The translations under genes and the position numbers were made by a program. A DNA stretch of 64,000 nucleotides, from NCBI GenBank assembly GCA_023407175.1, contig JAEYMU010000025.1, positions 270,141 through 334,140 of the forward strand, written 5' to 3'. Below, one piece after another: positions 1 to 8,958 of the stretch. The notes under the pieces are model-generated. The model was not told the origin of the DNA. It made no database searches and was given only the letters and a program-made list of their open reading frames with translations. Numbering within the stretch: position 1 is the first letter of the stretch; the number at the start of each line of letters is the position of its first letter. The DNA comes from Bacillota bacterium. GTDB taxonomy: Bacteria > Bacillota_A > Clostridia > Lachnospirales > Lachnospiraceae.

Positions 1-171
1 TTAACCGATAAGGGTATCTGGGAAGCTAAGCTGATTGCTTCCGGCAGCGAGGCAAGAAGATTGTACGACAAATTGGGCTACCGGGCAACCTGGGAAATGA
101 GCCTTAACCTATCCGGCGGTTCAACCTTTAATGAATATATTGACCAGCGAGGCGATGGTGAAGGCATCTGA
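1..171 (+). CDS. GNAT acetyltransferase, 3' end only
   Basis: The window opens inside a reading frame of 56 codons ending in TGA. Its residues include an ASGSEARRLYDKLGY stretch, which matches the last helix and strand of GNAT N-acetyltransferases (the acetyl-CoA binding end, 'A..LYEKLGF'). The substrate cannot be told from this tail, and the 5' end lies outside the window. Confidence 0.7.
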   Translation, partial: LTDKGIWEAKLIASGSEARRLYDKLGYRATWEMSLNLSGGSTFNEYIDQRGDGEGI

Positions 172-259
172 TACAGCATTCACAAAATACCTGTACAAGT
201 TTCTTAAATGATTTTTCTTATAAAAGCACGCCGGAGAGGCGTGGGAATGGAGAGCAGTT

Positions 260-1591
260 ATGATTAAATTTCCGGCAAAGGGAAGGCAGCAAACAGAGCT
301 GTTGAATAAAATGAAGACCTTTAAGGCACAGGACGCGGACTGGAACCGGGGAAAGACCTGGAGCCTGGTTTATTATGCGGGAGAGGAGATAACGGAATTT
401 GTAAAAGAGGCCTACTTATTATTTTTCCATGAGAATGGACTGAATCCTCTGGCATTTCCCAGCCTGCGCACCCTGGAAACCGAGGTGATCTCCATGACAG
501 CGGACCTTTTTCATGGAGATGATAATTGTGCAGGAAGTCTGACCTCGGGGGGAAGCGAAAGCATTCTTATGGGGGTTAAGACCTATCGGGATTTAGCCAG
601 AAGGCTTCATCCTGAAATTACAAAGCCGGAGCTTCTGCTCCCGGTTTCGGCCCATCCGGCCTTTGAAAAGGCAGCCCATTATTTTGATGTAAAGCCTGTA
701 CATATTCCTCTGACCGGAGAATACAAAGCCGATCTGGAAGCAGCAAAAAAGCTGGTTTCTGAAAATACCATCCTGATTGTCGGTTCCGCCCCGGCCTATC
801 CCCATGGGGTAGTTGATCCGATTGAGGAACTGGCGGGATTGGCGCAGAGTAAGGGAATTCCGCTGCATGTGGATGCGTGCCTTGGCGGTTTTATCCTGCC
901 CTTTGTAAAGGAGCTTGGTTACCGGGTGCCGGAGTTTGATTTTAAGGTGCCGGGTGTAACCAGCATATCTGCGGACTTGCATAAATACGGCTTTGCCTCC
1001 AAGGGAGTCTCAGCAATTATCTATAAAAATAAGGATATCCGGCAATTCCAGTACTTTGCATATGAGAGCTGGCCGGGCGGATTATTTGCCTCCCCCACGG
1101 CTCTTGGTACCAGACCAGGGGGAGCTATTGCAAGTGCCTGGGCGGTGCTTAATTTCCTGGGCAGGGAAGGCTATCTTAAGAATGCCGGGGATATCATGAA
1201 GACAACAAGGACTTTGATTGATGGGATTAAGGCAATACCGGAGCTTTATCTGCTGGGGGAACCGGAAGCAAGTATTTTTGCCGTTTCCTCCGCCCGTCTA
1301 AATCTTGGCATCGTATCCGAACTCATGACCCGTAAGGGCTGGCATATGGATTTACAGCAGTATCCGCAGAGCCTTCATTTTATGGTTACTCCGGCACATG
1401 AGGGAGTTGTGGAGGAGTTTTTGTCCGAACTTGGGGCATCGGTAAGGGAAGCGCTTGAGGTACAGGCCGGCAGCGGCAATTCGGCCTTCTACGGTTTGGA
1501 GGGTTCCCTGCCGGAGGGAGTCAATGTCAAGGAATACCTGGTGCATATGCTGAATGAGCTTATGTCCGTTGCACCGCAAAGCGAGGTTTAG
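260..1591 (+). CDS. PLP-dependent decarboxylase / sphingosine-1-phosphate lyase-like
   Basis: 443 aa, fold-type I PLP enzyme of the group II decarboxylase superfamily. Visible marks are the LTSGGSESILMG cofactor loop (~residue 95), the HVDACLGGFILPF segment with the Asp that contacts the PLP ring nitrogen (~205), and SADLHKYGFASKG with the Schiff-base Lys (~243). The order and spacing match sphingosine-1-phosphate lyase and related bacterial tyrosine/glutamate decarboxylase-like proteins. ATG 260 follows a GGAGAG ribosome site. The gene is 3 bp from a GPH symporter, so the pair probably imports and cleaves or decarboxylates one substrate (inference). The substrate is not visible. Confidence 0.8.
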   Translation: MIKFPAKGRQQTELLNKMKTFKAQDADWNRGKTWSLVYYAGEEITEFVKEAYLLFFHENGLNPLAFPSLRTLETEVISMTADLFHGDDNCAGSLTSGGSESILMGVKTYRDLARRLHPEITKPELLLPVSAHPAFEKAAHYFDVKPVHIPLTGEYKADLEAAKKLVSENTILIVGSAPAYPHGVVDPIEELAGLAQSKGIPLHVDACLGGFILPFVKELGYRVPEFDFKVPGVTSISADLHKYGFASKGVSAIIYKNKDIRQFQYFAYESWPGGLFASPTALGTRPGGAIASAWAVLNFLGREGYLKNAGDIMKTTRTLIDGIKAIPELYLLGEPEASIFAVSSARLNLGIVSELMTRKGWHMDLQQYPQSLHFMVTPAHEGVVEEFLSELGASVREALEVQAGSGNSAFYGLEGSLPEGVNVKEYLVHMLNELMSVAPQSEV

Positions 1592-1594
1592 CCT

Positions 1595-2944
1595 ATGGGA
1601 GATAAGAATGAAAAGCTGTCGCCTCAAAAGAAGTTGTTTTATGGATTGGGAGAATCGGTGTCGGTAATATCAGTAACGGCCATCGGGCTTTATTTCATGT
1701 ATTTTTTGACTGATGTCGTAGGAATGGCACCTGCAATCGCCGGTACGGTATTTCTCGCAGGAAGAGGCTGGGATGCAATTGTAGACCCGATTCTGGGAAT
1801 TAGCAGTGACCGCGCCCACACACGGTTTGGCAGAAGAAGGCCCTTTTTTCTCGCTGCTTCGGTATTTCTGATTATTTTTTCCGGTCTTTTGTGGAACAAG
1901 GTGGAATGGGGAAGCTTTACCATGCTTTATTATATCGTTGCCTATGTAGCAGCAGTTACTGCCATCTCCTCCTTTCATGTACCATATCTGAGTCTTATTT
2001 CAGAGTTAAGTGACGATTATAATGAGAGAACCAGCATATCCAATTACCGTATTGTATGCCAGCTCATCTTTGGGCTGGTAGCAGCGGTCATTCCAAAGCT
2101 GATTAGTGATGCTTTTGCGGATCCGTCTGCCGGATACCGTGCAATGGGTATTGGAATCGGTGCCTTCATCAGTATTATGGCATTGCTTCTGTTCTTTTTC
2201 TCGAAGGAGAGAAGGGTAGTTGCTGACATACCGGAGCTGAAGATCAGGGAAGAGCTGAGGAGTCTGTTTCAAAACCGTCCGATGCGGTATCTGCTGCTGA
2301 TTTATGTCGGTTGCTATGCGGCAGCTAATGTGATTGAAGGCTTTGTAATTTACTATATGAAATACTGGCTTAACCGGGAGGCCGATATGTCAATACTGCT
2401 GGTCATAGTAATTCTGACCGGAGTACTGTCACTTCCTGTCTGGACCCGGATATCAAAAAAGCTGGGTAAGAAAAAGACGATTTGCTATGGCTTGCTTTTC
2501 TGGGCGGTTGCACAGGCAGCCTGGCTGTTGGTAGCACCGGGGTCCAATCCGCTGGTGGTTTATTTTGTAGGAGCCTTTGCAGGGATTGGCTACGGGGTTG
2601 CACATGTTCTGCCCTGGGCTATGCTGCCGGATGTGCTTGACGTGGATGAATTAAAGCTGGGCAGAAGACGGGAAGGCCTGTATTCGGGAGTTATGACCTT
2701 TTTTATGCAGCTTTCCAATTCCTTTGCAATGTTTGTTATCGGTATTGTTCTGGAGGTTTCGGGTTATGTAGCCAATGTGCAGCAGACCCCGCTGGCGCTT
2801 AGTGCTATCAAATGGACGATGGTGCTGGCACCGGGATTTTTTGTAATATTGGGGTTGATAACAGCAATATTCTATCCCTATACAAGGGAGCAGCATATCG
2901 AAATCAGAAAAACGCTTGATGAAAAGCAGAAGAAAACAGCATGA
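1595..2944 (+). CDS. GPH-family (MelB-like) cation symporter
   Basis: 449 aa, about 12 predicted transmembrane segments. The DAIVDPILGISSDRAHTRFGRRRPF motif region in loop 2-3 (~residues 54-80, quoted here only in part) has the D.L/I..D..T.FGR+RP pattern typical of glycoside-pentoside-hexuronide:cation symporters and related MFS proteins. It acts in the cytoplasmic membrane. It starts 3 bp after the PLP enzyme stop, so the two are one transcription unit. The substrate is unknown; sugar is the family default, but the neighbour suggests an amino-acid or phospho-amine substrate. Confidence 0.8.
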   Translation: MGDKNEKLSPQKKLFYGLGESVSVISVTAIGLYFMYFLTDVVGMAPAIAGTVFLAGRGWDAIVDPILGISSDRAHTRFGRRRPFFLAASVFLIIFSGLLWNKVEWGSFTMLYYIVAYVAAVTAISSFHVPYLSLISELSDDYNERTSISNYRIVCQLIFGLVAAVIPKLISDAFADPSAGYRAMGIGIGAFISIMALLLFFFSKERRVVADIPELKIREELRSLFQNRPMRYLLLIYVGCYAAANVIEGFVIYYMKYWLNREADMSILLVIVILTGVLSLPVWTRISKKLGKKKTICYGLLFWAVAQAAWLLVAPGSNPLVVYFVGAFAGIGYGVAHVLPWAMLPDVLDVDELKLGRRREGLYSGVMTFFMQLSNSFAMFVIGIVLEVSGYVANVQQTPLALSAIKWTMVLAPGFFVILGLITAIFYPYTREQHIEIRKTLDEKQKKTA

Positions 2945-2985
2945 CGCTCATTAGAAACGCAGCAGGGAGCTAGTGTCGAAATGTT

Positions 2986-3014
2986 AACCTTTTTGTCAGT
3001 TCCGACATATGATG
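2986..3014 (+). promoter_or_regulatory. Possible sigma-K-type promoter of the cotA-like gene
   Basis: AAC (2986-2988), a 17-bp spacer, then CATATGATG (3006-3014) fits the sigma-K pattern (mAC, 16-17 bp, CATAnnnTA) except for the last base. A late mother-cell promoter would suit a spore coat oxidase. Weak on its own. Confidence 0.35.
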
Positions 3015-3045
3015 TTATAGGATACTGTCACAAGGAGGTTATCAC

Positions 3046-4950
3046 ATGTACCAACCGAATAAAAAGCGGTTATTTCAAAAAAAGAAAAATTATATCCGTA
3101 TTTCAACAGTTCAAAATAACTATTCCTATAGATGTAACAAACCGGCCAGTAAGCTGAATCCACTGTTTATTCCCAAATACGAAAACCAGCTTTTCATACC
3201 TCCGGTATTCGAACCGATTGTTGTCAAGGGGCAGGACGAAAAAGGACAATGTAAAACAGAGCACCTTTATAATATCGATATCGGTGAATTACGCCAGCAG
3301 ATGCTTCCGAAGGGCTACCCCAAAACCACAGTTTGGGGCTATGGCGGAATGATCAGAGAGCCGGGCTGCAGTAAGGTCCGATATTTTAGAGGCTCGCCGG
3401 GGCCTACCTTTGAAGCGATTCAGGGGATTCCGGTTAAAGTGAAATGGATCAATAAATTATGCGGCAGGCATCCGTTCCCCGTCGATCCAACCCTGCACTG
3501 GGCCAATCCGAATCATATGCCAATGGACCCGCCAAAGCCGTGGCCCATGTTTCCTCCCGGCTTTCGTGAGGCACAGAAGTCAATTCCTGCTGTAACCCAT
3601 CTGCACGGAGGTGAGGTGTCTTCATTGTCCGATGGTTATCCGGAGGCCTGGTTTACCTATGACGGGCAGCATGGCCCCGCATTTACATCGAACCAGTACT
3701 ATTATCCGAATGCGCAGGAGCCCGCGACGCTCTGGTACCATGACCATACAATGGGAATTACAAGGCTGAATGTTTATGCCGGGCTGGCGGGCTTTTATCT
3801 GCTGCGGGAGGGCAAGAACAGCAGCCGCGGCTGCTGGGAAAATTCAAGGGAATTTAAGCTGCCAAAAGGAAAATATGAAATACCCATCGTAATCCAGGAC
3901 CGGATGTTTTTAAGCGATGGGTCCTTATTATATGATAATATCGGTATAAATCCGGGGATTCATCCATACTGGGTGCCGCAATTCTTAGGAGACACCATTG
4001 TAGTGAACGGGAGAGTATGGCCTAATCTTGAGGTCGACCGGTGCCAATACCGCTTTCGGATATTAAACGGCTCCAATGCCCGTTTCTATCAGCTTAAGCT
4101 GTCAAATGGCATGGAATTTATTCAAATCGGCAGTGACGGGGGCTTTTTGCCAAAGCCGGTAAAGTGTACGGCCCTGCTGTTAGCACCTGCAGAAAGAGCG
4201 GATATCCTGATTGATTTCTCGTCGGTTGAGCCGGGAACAAGAATTAAGCTGCTGAATGAGGCGAATGCACCCTATCCGGACGGAGGGACCCCCGATCCTG
4301 CAACTGTGGGACAGATTATGCAGTTTGCGGTTAATTGCTCGGAGCCGGTGAAGCCTGTTCCGCTTCCGGATTGTCTCAATGATATGCCAAGGCTTTGCCC
4401 TGACCGAAAGAGAATCCTTACCCTTTATGAGGTGAAAGGACCGAATGGACCCAGGGAGGCATTACTGGATGGCTTAAAATGGTCCTTTTCGGTAACGGAA
4501 ACCCCGGAGGTCGGGTCAACGGAGGAATGGGAGATTGTTAATCTGACCATGGGTACGCATCCGATACACCTGCACCTGGTTCAGTTTCAGCTGCTTAACC
4601 GCCAGTGCATTGATGCAGAAAAATATCGTACCTATTGGGAGGCCTGCAATGGAGCGCCCCCGCTGTACCATAAGCCTAAGACAGTGGCTTTGGAGTCTTA
4701 TCTGTCCGGGCCTCCAATCCCGCCGGAAGGGAATGAGGCCGGCTGGAAGGATACGGTACGTATGAATCCGGGTCAGGTGACCAGAATCCTCATACGCTTT
4801 GCACCCCAGAATATATCCCAGTGCTGGCTAAGGCCGGGAGATAATCTTTTCCCCTTTAATCCGGCAGAAGGGCCTGGTTATGTATGGCACTGCCATATTC
4901 TAGATCATGAGGACAATGAAATGATGCGCCCGTATAAGGTCAGAAACTAG
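3046..4950 (+). CDS. cotA: CotA-like multicopper oxidase (spore coat laccase/bilirubin oxidase type)
   Basis: 634 aa. All four copper-ligand blocks are present: THLHGGEVSSLSDGYPEAWF (~185), LWYHDHTMG (~231), HPIHLHLVQF (~505) and WHCHILDHEDNEMM (~615), the last with an axial Met after the second His. The SLSDGYPEAWF and HDHTMG wording is that of CotA rather than of CueO. It lacks a signal peptide, as CotA does, and is expected on the spore surface, where laccases oxidise phenolics or bilirubin, or make pigment. It is longer than Bacillus CotA (~513 aa), with a basic N-terminal extension and a Pro-rich insert at ~145-175. ATG 3046 follows AAGGAGG. Confidence 0.85.
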   Translation: MYQPNKKRLFQKKKNYIRISTVQNNYSYRCNKPASKLNPLFIPKYENQLFIPPVFEPIVVKGQDEKGQCKTEHLYNIDIGELRQQMLPKGYPKTTVWGYGGMIREPGCSKVRYFRGSPGPTFEAIQGIPVKVKWINKLCGRHPFPVDPTLHWANPNHMPMDPPKPWPMFPPGFREAQKSIPAVTHLHGGEVSSLSDGYPEAWFTYDGQHGPAFTSNQYYYPNAQEPATLWYHDHTMGITRLNVYAGLAGFYLLREGKNSSRGCWENSREFKLPKGKYEIPIVIQDRMFLSDGSLLYDNIGINPGIHPYWVPQFLGDTIVVNGRVWPNLEVDRCQYRFRILNGSNARFYQLKLSNGMEFIQIGSDGGFLPKPVKCTALLLAPAERADILIDFSSVEPGTRIKLLNEANAPYPDGGTPDPATVGQIMQFAVNCSEPVKPVPLPDCLNDMPRLCPDRKRILTLYEVKGPNGPREALLDGLKWSFSVTETPEVGSTEEWEIVNLTMGTHPIHLHLVQFQLLNRQCIDAEKYRTYWEACNGAPPLYHKPKTVALESYLSGPPIPPEGNEAGWKDTVRMNPGQVTRILIRFAPQNISQCWLRPGDNLFPFNPAEGPGYVWHCHILDHEDNEMMRPYKVRN

Positions 4951-4968
4951 TACTACCCTGCGTAAATA

Positions 4969-5739
4969 CTAAGCCGCTTTCCGTTTGTATGCCCGCATTG
5001 CGAAAAAATAAGCTATGACAAGAATGCCCAAGCACCATGCGAGCGCAATCCAGATGTCATTGCCGACGGGCCGCTCTGCGAGCAGGGAGCGGACTGCGTC
5101 GACAATGGAAGTCACCGGCTGGTTTTCGGCAAAGGCGCGAACGCCCGACGGCATCGATTCGGTTGGCACAAACGCCGAGCTGATAAACGGAAGGAAGATA
5201 AGCGGGTAGGAAAAGGCGCTTGCGCCGTCCACCGATTTTGCGGACAATCCGGCAATCGCTGCGATCCATGTCAGGACCAGCGTAAATAGTGCAAGGATAC
5301 CGGCCACAGCGAGCCAGGATAATACTCCTGCCGGTGAACGAAAGCCCATAATCAGCGCTACGAGAATGATGACGGCAACCGAAATTGCATTGGATACCAG
5401 TGAGGTAAGCACATGCCCCCAAAGTGCTGCAGAACGAGCAATCGGCATGGAGTGGAACCGTTCGAAGATGCCTCTTTGCATATCCATAAACAGACGGTAA
5501 GCCGTATAAGAGGTCCCGGTTGCAATTGCAATCAGCAAGATGCCGGGCAGCAGGTAGTTCACATAGCTATCTGTGCCGGTTTGAATGGCACTGCCGAACA
5601 CATAGACAAACAGCAGCATAAGCGCAATCGGCATGATGGTGACTGTGATGATGGTGTCCATGCTGCGAAAAATATGGCGCATAGAACGACTAAGCATCAC
5701 ACCCATATCGTTGAAAAAGTGATTTTTTGTTGCTTCCAT
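4969..5739 (-). CDS. ABC-2 type permease (DrrB-like)
   Basis: 256 aa, six predicted membrane helices. It has the ABC-2 signature layout: a short cytoplasmic N-terminus, then helices from ~residue 33, and the 'FMDMQRGIFERFHSMPIARS' coupling-helix region (~88-107) seen in DrrB/daunorubicin-type exporters. It is directly downstream of its ATPase (stop and start are adjacent) and last in the padR-pentapeptide-ATPase-permease operon. It probably exports a drug, lipid or antimicrobial compound; the substrate is not visible. Confidence 0.8.
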   Translation of the reverse strand: MEATKNHFFNDMGVMLSRSMRHIFRSMDTIITVTIMPIALMLLFVYVFGSAIQTGTDSYVNYLLPGILLIAIATGTSYTAYRLFMDMQRGIFERFHSMPIARSAALWGHVLTSLVSNAISVAVIILVALIMGFRSPAGVLSWLAVAGILALFTLVLTWIAAIAGLSAKSVDGASAFSYPLIFLPFISSAFVPTESMPSGVRAFAENQPVTSIVDAVRSLLAERPVGNDIWIALAWCLGILVIAYFFAMRAYKRKAA

Positions 5740-6507
5740 TTACCCTTCCTCCTTCTTACCAATGATTGCGAGGAATATTTCCTCCAGGCTCGGCTGTTTT
5801 TCAACGTACTCTACCTTTGCGGGCGGGAACAGCTTTTTCAGTTCCGCGAGCGTACCGCTCACGATAATCCTGCCTTCGTGCAGAATGGCAATTTGATCCG
5901 CAAGCTGCTCGGCTTCCTCCAAATACTGTGTGGTCAGGAACACCGTTGTACCGCTATTAGCAAGTTCTTTGACAACCTTCCAAACCTCAATGCGCGCCTC
6001 AGGGTCAAGCCCGGTGGTCGGCTCATCGAGGAAAATAAGCTGCGGTTTTCCAATCAGGCTCATGGCGATGTCTAGTCTGCGGCGCATACCGCCCGAATAG
6101 GTGGACACTCTGCGGTCGGCGGCGTCGGTCAAGCCGAAGCGGTTCAGTAAATCTTCCGTGACCTGACGCGGATTTTTGAGATGCCGCAGCTTGGCAATCA
6201 TGATCAAATTTTCCCGCCCGGTCAAGATCTCGTCCACGGCGGCAAACTGCCCGGTCAGGCTGATTGACTGCCGCACATAGTCAGGCTTTGCCACAACGTC
6301 GAAGCCGTTAACGATGGCAGTTCCGCTATCCTGTTTGAGCAATGTGGTGAGGATCTTGACAATCGTTGTCTTGCCTGCGCCGTTAGAGCCGAGAAGGGCG
6401 AAGATACTGCCTTTTTCCACCTCGAAATCCACACCTTTCAGAACCTGAAGCTGTTTATAGGATTTTTGCAGCCCTTTTATTTGGATTGCCTGGTTTTGCA
6501 TATTCAT
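5740..6507 (-). CDS. ABC transporter ATP-binding protein (DrrA-like)
   Basis: 255 aa. Walker A GSNGAGKTT (~38-46), Q-loop, signature YSGGMRRRLDIAMSL (~137), Walker B LIFLDEPTTGLDPEAR, and the switch His region are all present. The 'SGGMRRRLD' signature is that of the DrrA/daunorubicin subfamily. A short C-terminal tail remains where longer DrrA proteins have a further domain. The frame opens with two close ATGs; the AGGAGG site sits better for the second (6501). It pairs with the permease at 4969-5739. Confidence 0.85.
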   Translation of the reverse strand: MNMQNQAIQIKGLQKSYKQLQVLKGVDFEVEKGSIFALLGSNGAGKTTIVKILTTLLKQDSGTAIVNGFDVVAKPDYVRQSISLTGQFAAVDEILTGRENLIMIAKLRHLKNPRQVTEDLLNRFGLTDAADRRVSTYSGGMRRRLDIAMSLIGKPQLIFLDEPTTGLDPEARIEVWKVVKELANSGTTVFLTTQYLEEAEQLADQIAILHEGRIIVSGTLAELKKLFPPAKVEYVEKQPSLEEIFLAIIGKKEEG

Positions 6508-6519
6508 TCCTCCTGAAAA

Positions 6520-7386
6520 TTATATAATAATAACTCCTGATAGATTGATTCCCATACCTTTAAGGGCAGCATAGGTCAGTTTATCCATCATCGCACCATC
6601 AAAGCAGACGGTCTTGGCAGCGCGGTAATATTTTTTAGACCAGGAAAATGCTGAAAGGAAGGACACGTTTTTGAGCACCGCGCCCTTAAACGAAACATCC
6701 TTAAGTGCGGCTGTATTAAATTTAATGTTCAAAAATGTTTGCCCGTCAAAGCATAGCTCTCTCAGGTCGGAATACTTGAAGTTCACACCGTCAAAGATGC
6801 AATTTTCAAAGCGGGTATTTCTAAGATCAGTCATGCTCAGATTGGTATCTGTTAGCTTAACATTGATGAATTTTGTCCCCTTTAGTCCAGACATACTGAA
6901 GTTGGTGCGTACAAGGATTGATTTATTGAAGCTCGCATCTGCAAGGTCCAGGGTGGACAGGTTGCAGTCTGTCAGATTTGCGCCGTCAAAATTAGCTTCA
7001 CGCACATCACTGCTTGCAAACGAACTGCCGGTCAAATCCGCGCCGGAAAAGTCAGAGCCGCGCAGCGCACTAGCCGTAAAATTTCCTTTATACACAGTAA
7101 CACCCGCAAAATCGCTCTTCGGCAGATTGCTTGCGCTGAAGCTTGTAACCACCTGCCGTTCCAGCGAACGTGACAGGTTGGCAACCTCCAGTACGGTTTG
7201 TTCGATGTCGCCGATGCTGTCAATGGTCATCTCAAAAGCAGTTTCATCATCCCGGCCCTCGGCTTTGAGTTCACGAAACCGTTCCTGCAGATCGGAGAGT
7301 AGATCGGACTTTAGTTCCTCGACGCTTTTTACCCCGTTGTAAGGTGCAAAAACACCGTTCAAATAGTTGGTTAATTTCTCATCCAT
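6520..7386 (-). CDS. Pentapeptide-repeat protein with HAAS/DUF1700-like N-terminus
   Basis: 288 aa. Residues ~1-75 resemble the helical HAAS/DUF1700 module (YLNGVFAPYNG...DLQERFRELKAEGRD...IDSIGDIEQT) often attached to PadR-controlled membrane proteins. From ~90 to 270 the chain is an A(D/N)LXX pentapeptide-repeat beta-helix. It lies 12 bp upstream of the ATPase and 14 bp downstream of padR. Its role is unknown; some pentapeptide-repeat proteins protect gyrase, but nothing here shows that. ATG 7386 follows AAGGAG. Confidence 0.7.
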   Translation of the reverse strand: MDEKLTNYLNGVFAPYNGVKSVEELKSDLLSDLQERFRELKAEGRDDETAFEMTIDSIGDIEQTVLEVANLSRSLERQVVTSFSASNLPKSDFAGVTVYKGNFTASALRGSDFSGADLTGSSFASSDVREANFDGANLTDCNLSTLDLADASFNKSILVRTNFSMSGLKGTKFINVKLTDTNLSMTDLRNTRFENCIFDGVNFKYSDLRELCFDGQTFLNIKFNTAALKDVSFKGAVLKNVSFLSAFSWSKKYYRAAKTVCFDGAMMDKLTYAALKGMGINLSGVIII

Positions 7387-7400
7387 AACATCAAATCTCC

Positions 7401-7739
7401 TTACAATAATTTATCAAGTACACACTTTGCATACTCCCAGTTGCCTTTGTTGCCGGCGTAAGTAGCCTTGCCCTTTTCAGTGATCCGAAAATATTTACGT
7501 CGCCCACCTTGGGATTCATCGCCCCAATACCACTCTATATCACCTTCTGCCTCAAGTCGCCGGACGCTGGAATACATTGTGGCTTCTTTCAATTCATATT
7601 CACCGCCCGAGCGCTCGGCAATCAGCTTGACAATTTCATAACCGTAACGGTCTGCTTCGGATAGAAGCCGTAATATCATCGTATCAGTATGTCCGCGCAA
7701 CAGGTCGGATGTAATCTTGTTCTCACTCATGTTTATCAC
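7401..7739 (-). CDS. PadR-family transcriptional regulator
   Basis: 112 aa, the usual short PadR form. It has a winged helix with the hallmark LLSEADRYGYEIVKLIAER, then KEATMYSSVRRLEAEGDIEWYWGDESQGGRRKYFRITEKG. It is first in the leftward operon with the pentapeptide protein and the ABC-2 exporter. PadR proteins usually repress their own operon and release on ligand binding, and the overlapping palindromes just upstream support autoregulation. Confidence 0.85.
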   Translation of the reverse strand: MINMSENKITSDLLRGHTDTMILRLLSEADRYGYEIVKLIAERSGGEYELKEATMYSSVRRLEAEGDIEWYWGDESQGGRRKYFRITEKGKATYAGNKGNWEYAKCVLDKLL

Positions 7740-7750
7740 CTCATGCTACC

Positions 7751-7771
7751 ATGATATATCATAGTACTATG
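7751..7771 (-). promoter_or_regulatory. Overlapping palindromes, probable PadR operator
   Basis: Two perfect 12-bp palindromes, ATGATATATCAT (7751-7762) and CATAGTACTATG (7760-7771), overlap by three bases 12 bp upstream of the padR start. The position and dyad symmetry fit a PadR autorepressor site. Binding is inferred. Confidence 0.6.
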
Positions 7772-7829
7772 ACTGTCAAGGTAATATTGCTGATTTTGTA
7801 CAATGTTTAAAAAAAAATAAAATTTCATA

Positions 7830-7888
7830 TTGACAAATAAAATTAAGTTGTGTACAATCTAATCATAAAGATTGTGTGCAATTTAATT
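7830..7888 (+). promoter_or_regulatory. Promoter and OhrR-type operator of the peroxidase operon
   Basis: TTGACA (7830-7835), 17 bp, TACAAT (7853-7858). An inverted repeat overlaps the -10 box: AATTAAGTTGTGTACAATCT (7841-7860) against AGATTGTGTGCAATTTAATT (7869-7888), with 18 of 20 positions complementary. This resembles known OhrR operators (TACAATT-AATTGTA type) and matches the OhrR-like protein encoded at the end of the operon. Confidence 0.75.
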
Positions 7889-7923
7889 TTATAAAATATA
7901 AACGGAATGGAAAGGAGTAAGCA

Positions 7924-8397
7924 ATGAAGCTATACGATTATCAGGTTAAGGACGCCAAGGGGAATACGGTTAATATGGAGAGCTTTACCGGCAAGGTACT
8001 GCTGATTGTCAATACAGCCACCGGCTGTGGATTTACCCCTCAATACAAGGGGCTGGAGGAATTATACGAGAAATACCGTGATAAGGGCTTTGAGATACTG
8101 GATTTTCCCTGCAATCAATTTGCTAATCAGGCACCGGGAACTATAGAAGACATCCAAAGCTTTTGCCAGCTAAAGTATCAGACCACTTTTCCCCTCTTTG
8201 CTAAAATAGACGTGAACGGGGAACAGGAGGAGCCTCTGTTTACCTTTTTAAAATCCCAGCAGAAGGGACTTCTGGGAAAGAATATCAAATGGAATTTCAC
8301 CAAATTCCTGATTGACAGAAACGGTAACGTAATCGAACGTTTTGCGCCGGCTACGCCGCCTGAAAAAATAGAAGAAAAAATCAATCAATTATTGTAA
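7924..8397 (+). CDS. Glutathione peroxidase-family thiol peroxidase, copy 1
   Basis: 157 aa, typical bacterial GPx length. The peroxidatic Cys is in NTATGCGFTPQY (~residue 36; Cys instead of selenocysteine). The second block is LDFPCNQFANQAPG with the Gln, and the WNFTKFLIDRNG block holds the catalytic Trp and Asn. It reduces hydroperoxides in the cytosol, probably with thioredoxin since Clostridia usually lack glutathione (family knowledge). First gene of the gpx-gpx-ohrR operon. Confidence 0.9.
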   Translation: MKLYDYQVKDAKGNTVNMESFTGKVLLIVNTATGCGFTPQYKGLEELYEKYRDKGFEILDFPCNQFANQAPGTIEDIQSFCQLKYQTTFPLFAKIDVNGEQEEPLFTFLKSQQKGLLGKNIKWNFTKFLIDRNGNVIERFAPATPPEKIEEKINQLL

Positions 8398-8410
8398 GGA
8401 GGTAATTATA

Positions 8411-8956
8411 ATGAGTGTTTATGATTTTAAGGTAATAGGATTAAAGGGCGATGAAATATCACTTTCGGAATATAAAAACAAGGTTTTGTTAATTATGAAT
8501 ACAGCTACCGAGTGCGGCTTCACGCCTCAATATGATAAGCTCCAGGATCTGTATGAAAAATATGCGGATCAGGGCTTTGTCATTTTAGATTTTCCCTGCA
8601 ACCAGTTTGGAAAGCAGGCCCCGGGCAATAATGAGGAGATTGCAAGCTTTTGTGAGTCCAGATACGGAGTCAAATTCCCGATTTTCTCAAAGATAGAGGT
8701 AAACGGTGAAAATGCAGCGCCGCTGTTTCGGTATCTGGTCAGTGAAAAAGGCTTCGGCGGCTTTGATGAAAAGCATCCTCTGACTGCCATATTAAAAAGT
8801 AAATTTGAAAGGGAAAATCCGAACTATGAAAACGAACCGGATATCAAATGGAATTTTACAAAATTCCTGATTGACCGTGAGGGTAAGGTGGTAGAGCGCT
8901 TCGAGCCCACGACGGATATGAGTTATGTTGAAGGCCGGATTAAGGAGCTTTTATAA
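8411..8956 (+). CDS. Glutathione peroxidase-family thiol peroxidase, copy 2
   Basis: 181 aa, a paralogue of the gene 13 bp upstream. It has the same catalytic blocks (NTATECGFTPQY, LDFPCNQFGKQAPG, WNFTKFLIDREG). It carries an extra ~25-residue loop (~120-150, GFDEKHPLTAILKSKFERE...) before the Trp/Asn block, as in longer GPx forms. ATG follows AAGGAGG. The tandem arrangement suggests duplication followed by divergence for different hydroperoxides. Confidence 0.9.
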   Translation: MSVYDFKVIGLKGDEISLSEYKNKVLLIMNTATECGFTPQYDKLQDLYEKYADQGFVILDFPCNQFGKQAPGNNEEIASFCESRYGVKFPIFSKIEVNGENAAPLFRYLVSEKGFGGFDEKHPLTAILKSKFERENPNYENEPDIKWNFTKFLIDREGKVVERFEPTTDMSYVEGRIKELL

Positions 8957-8958
8957 CG

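Noticed and set aside
593..1627. Minus-strand and alternate-frame open stretches within the PLP decarboxylase
   Set aside because: Shadows of the 443-aa gene, without domains or ribosome sites.
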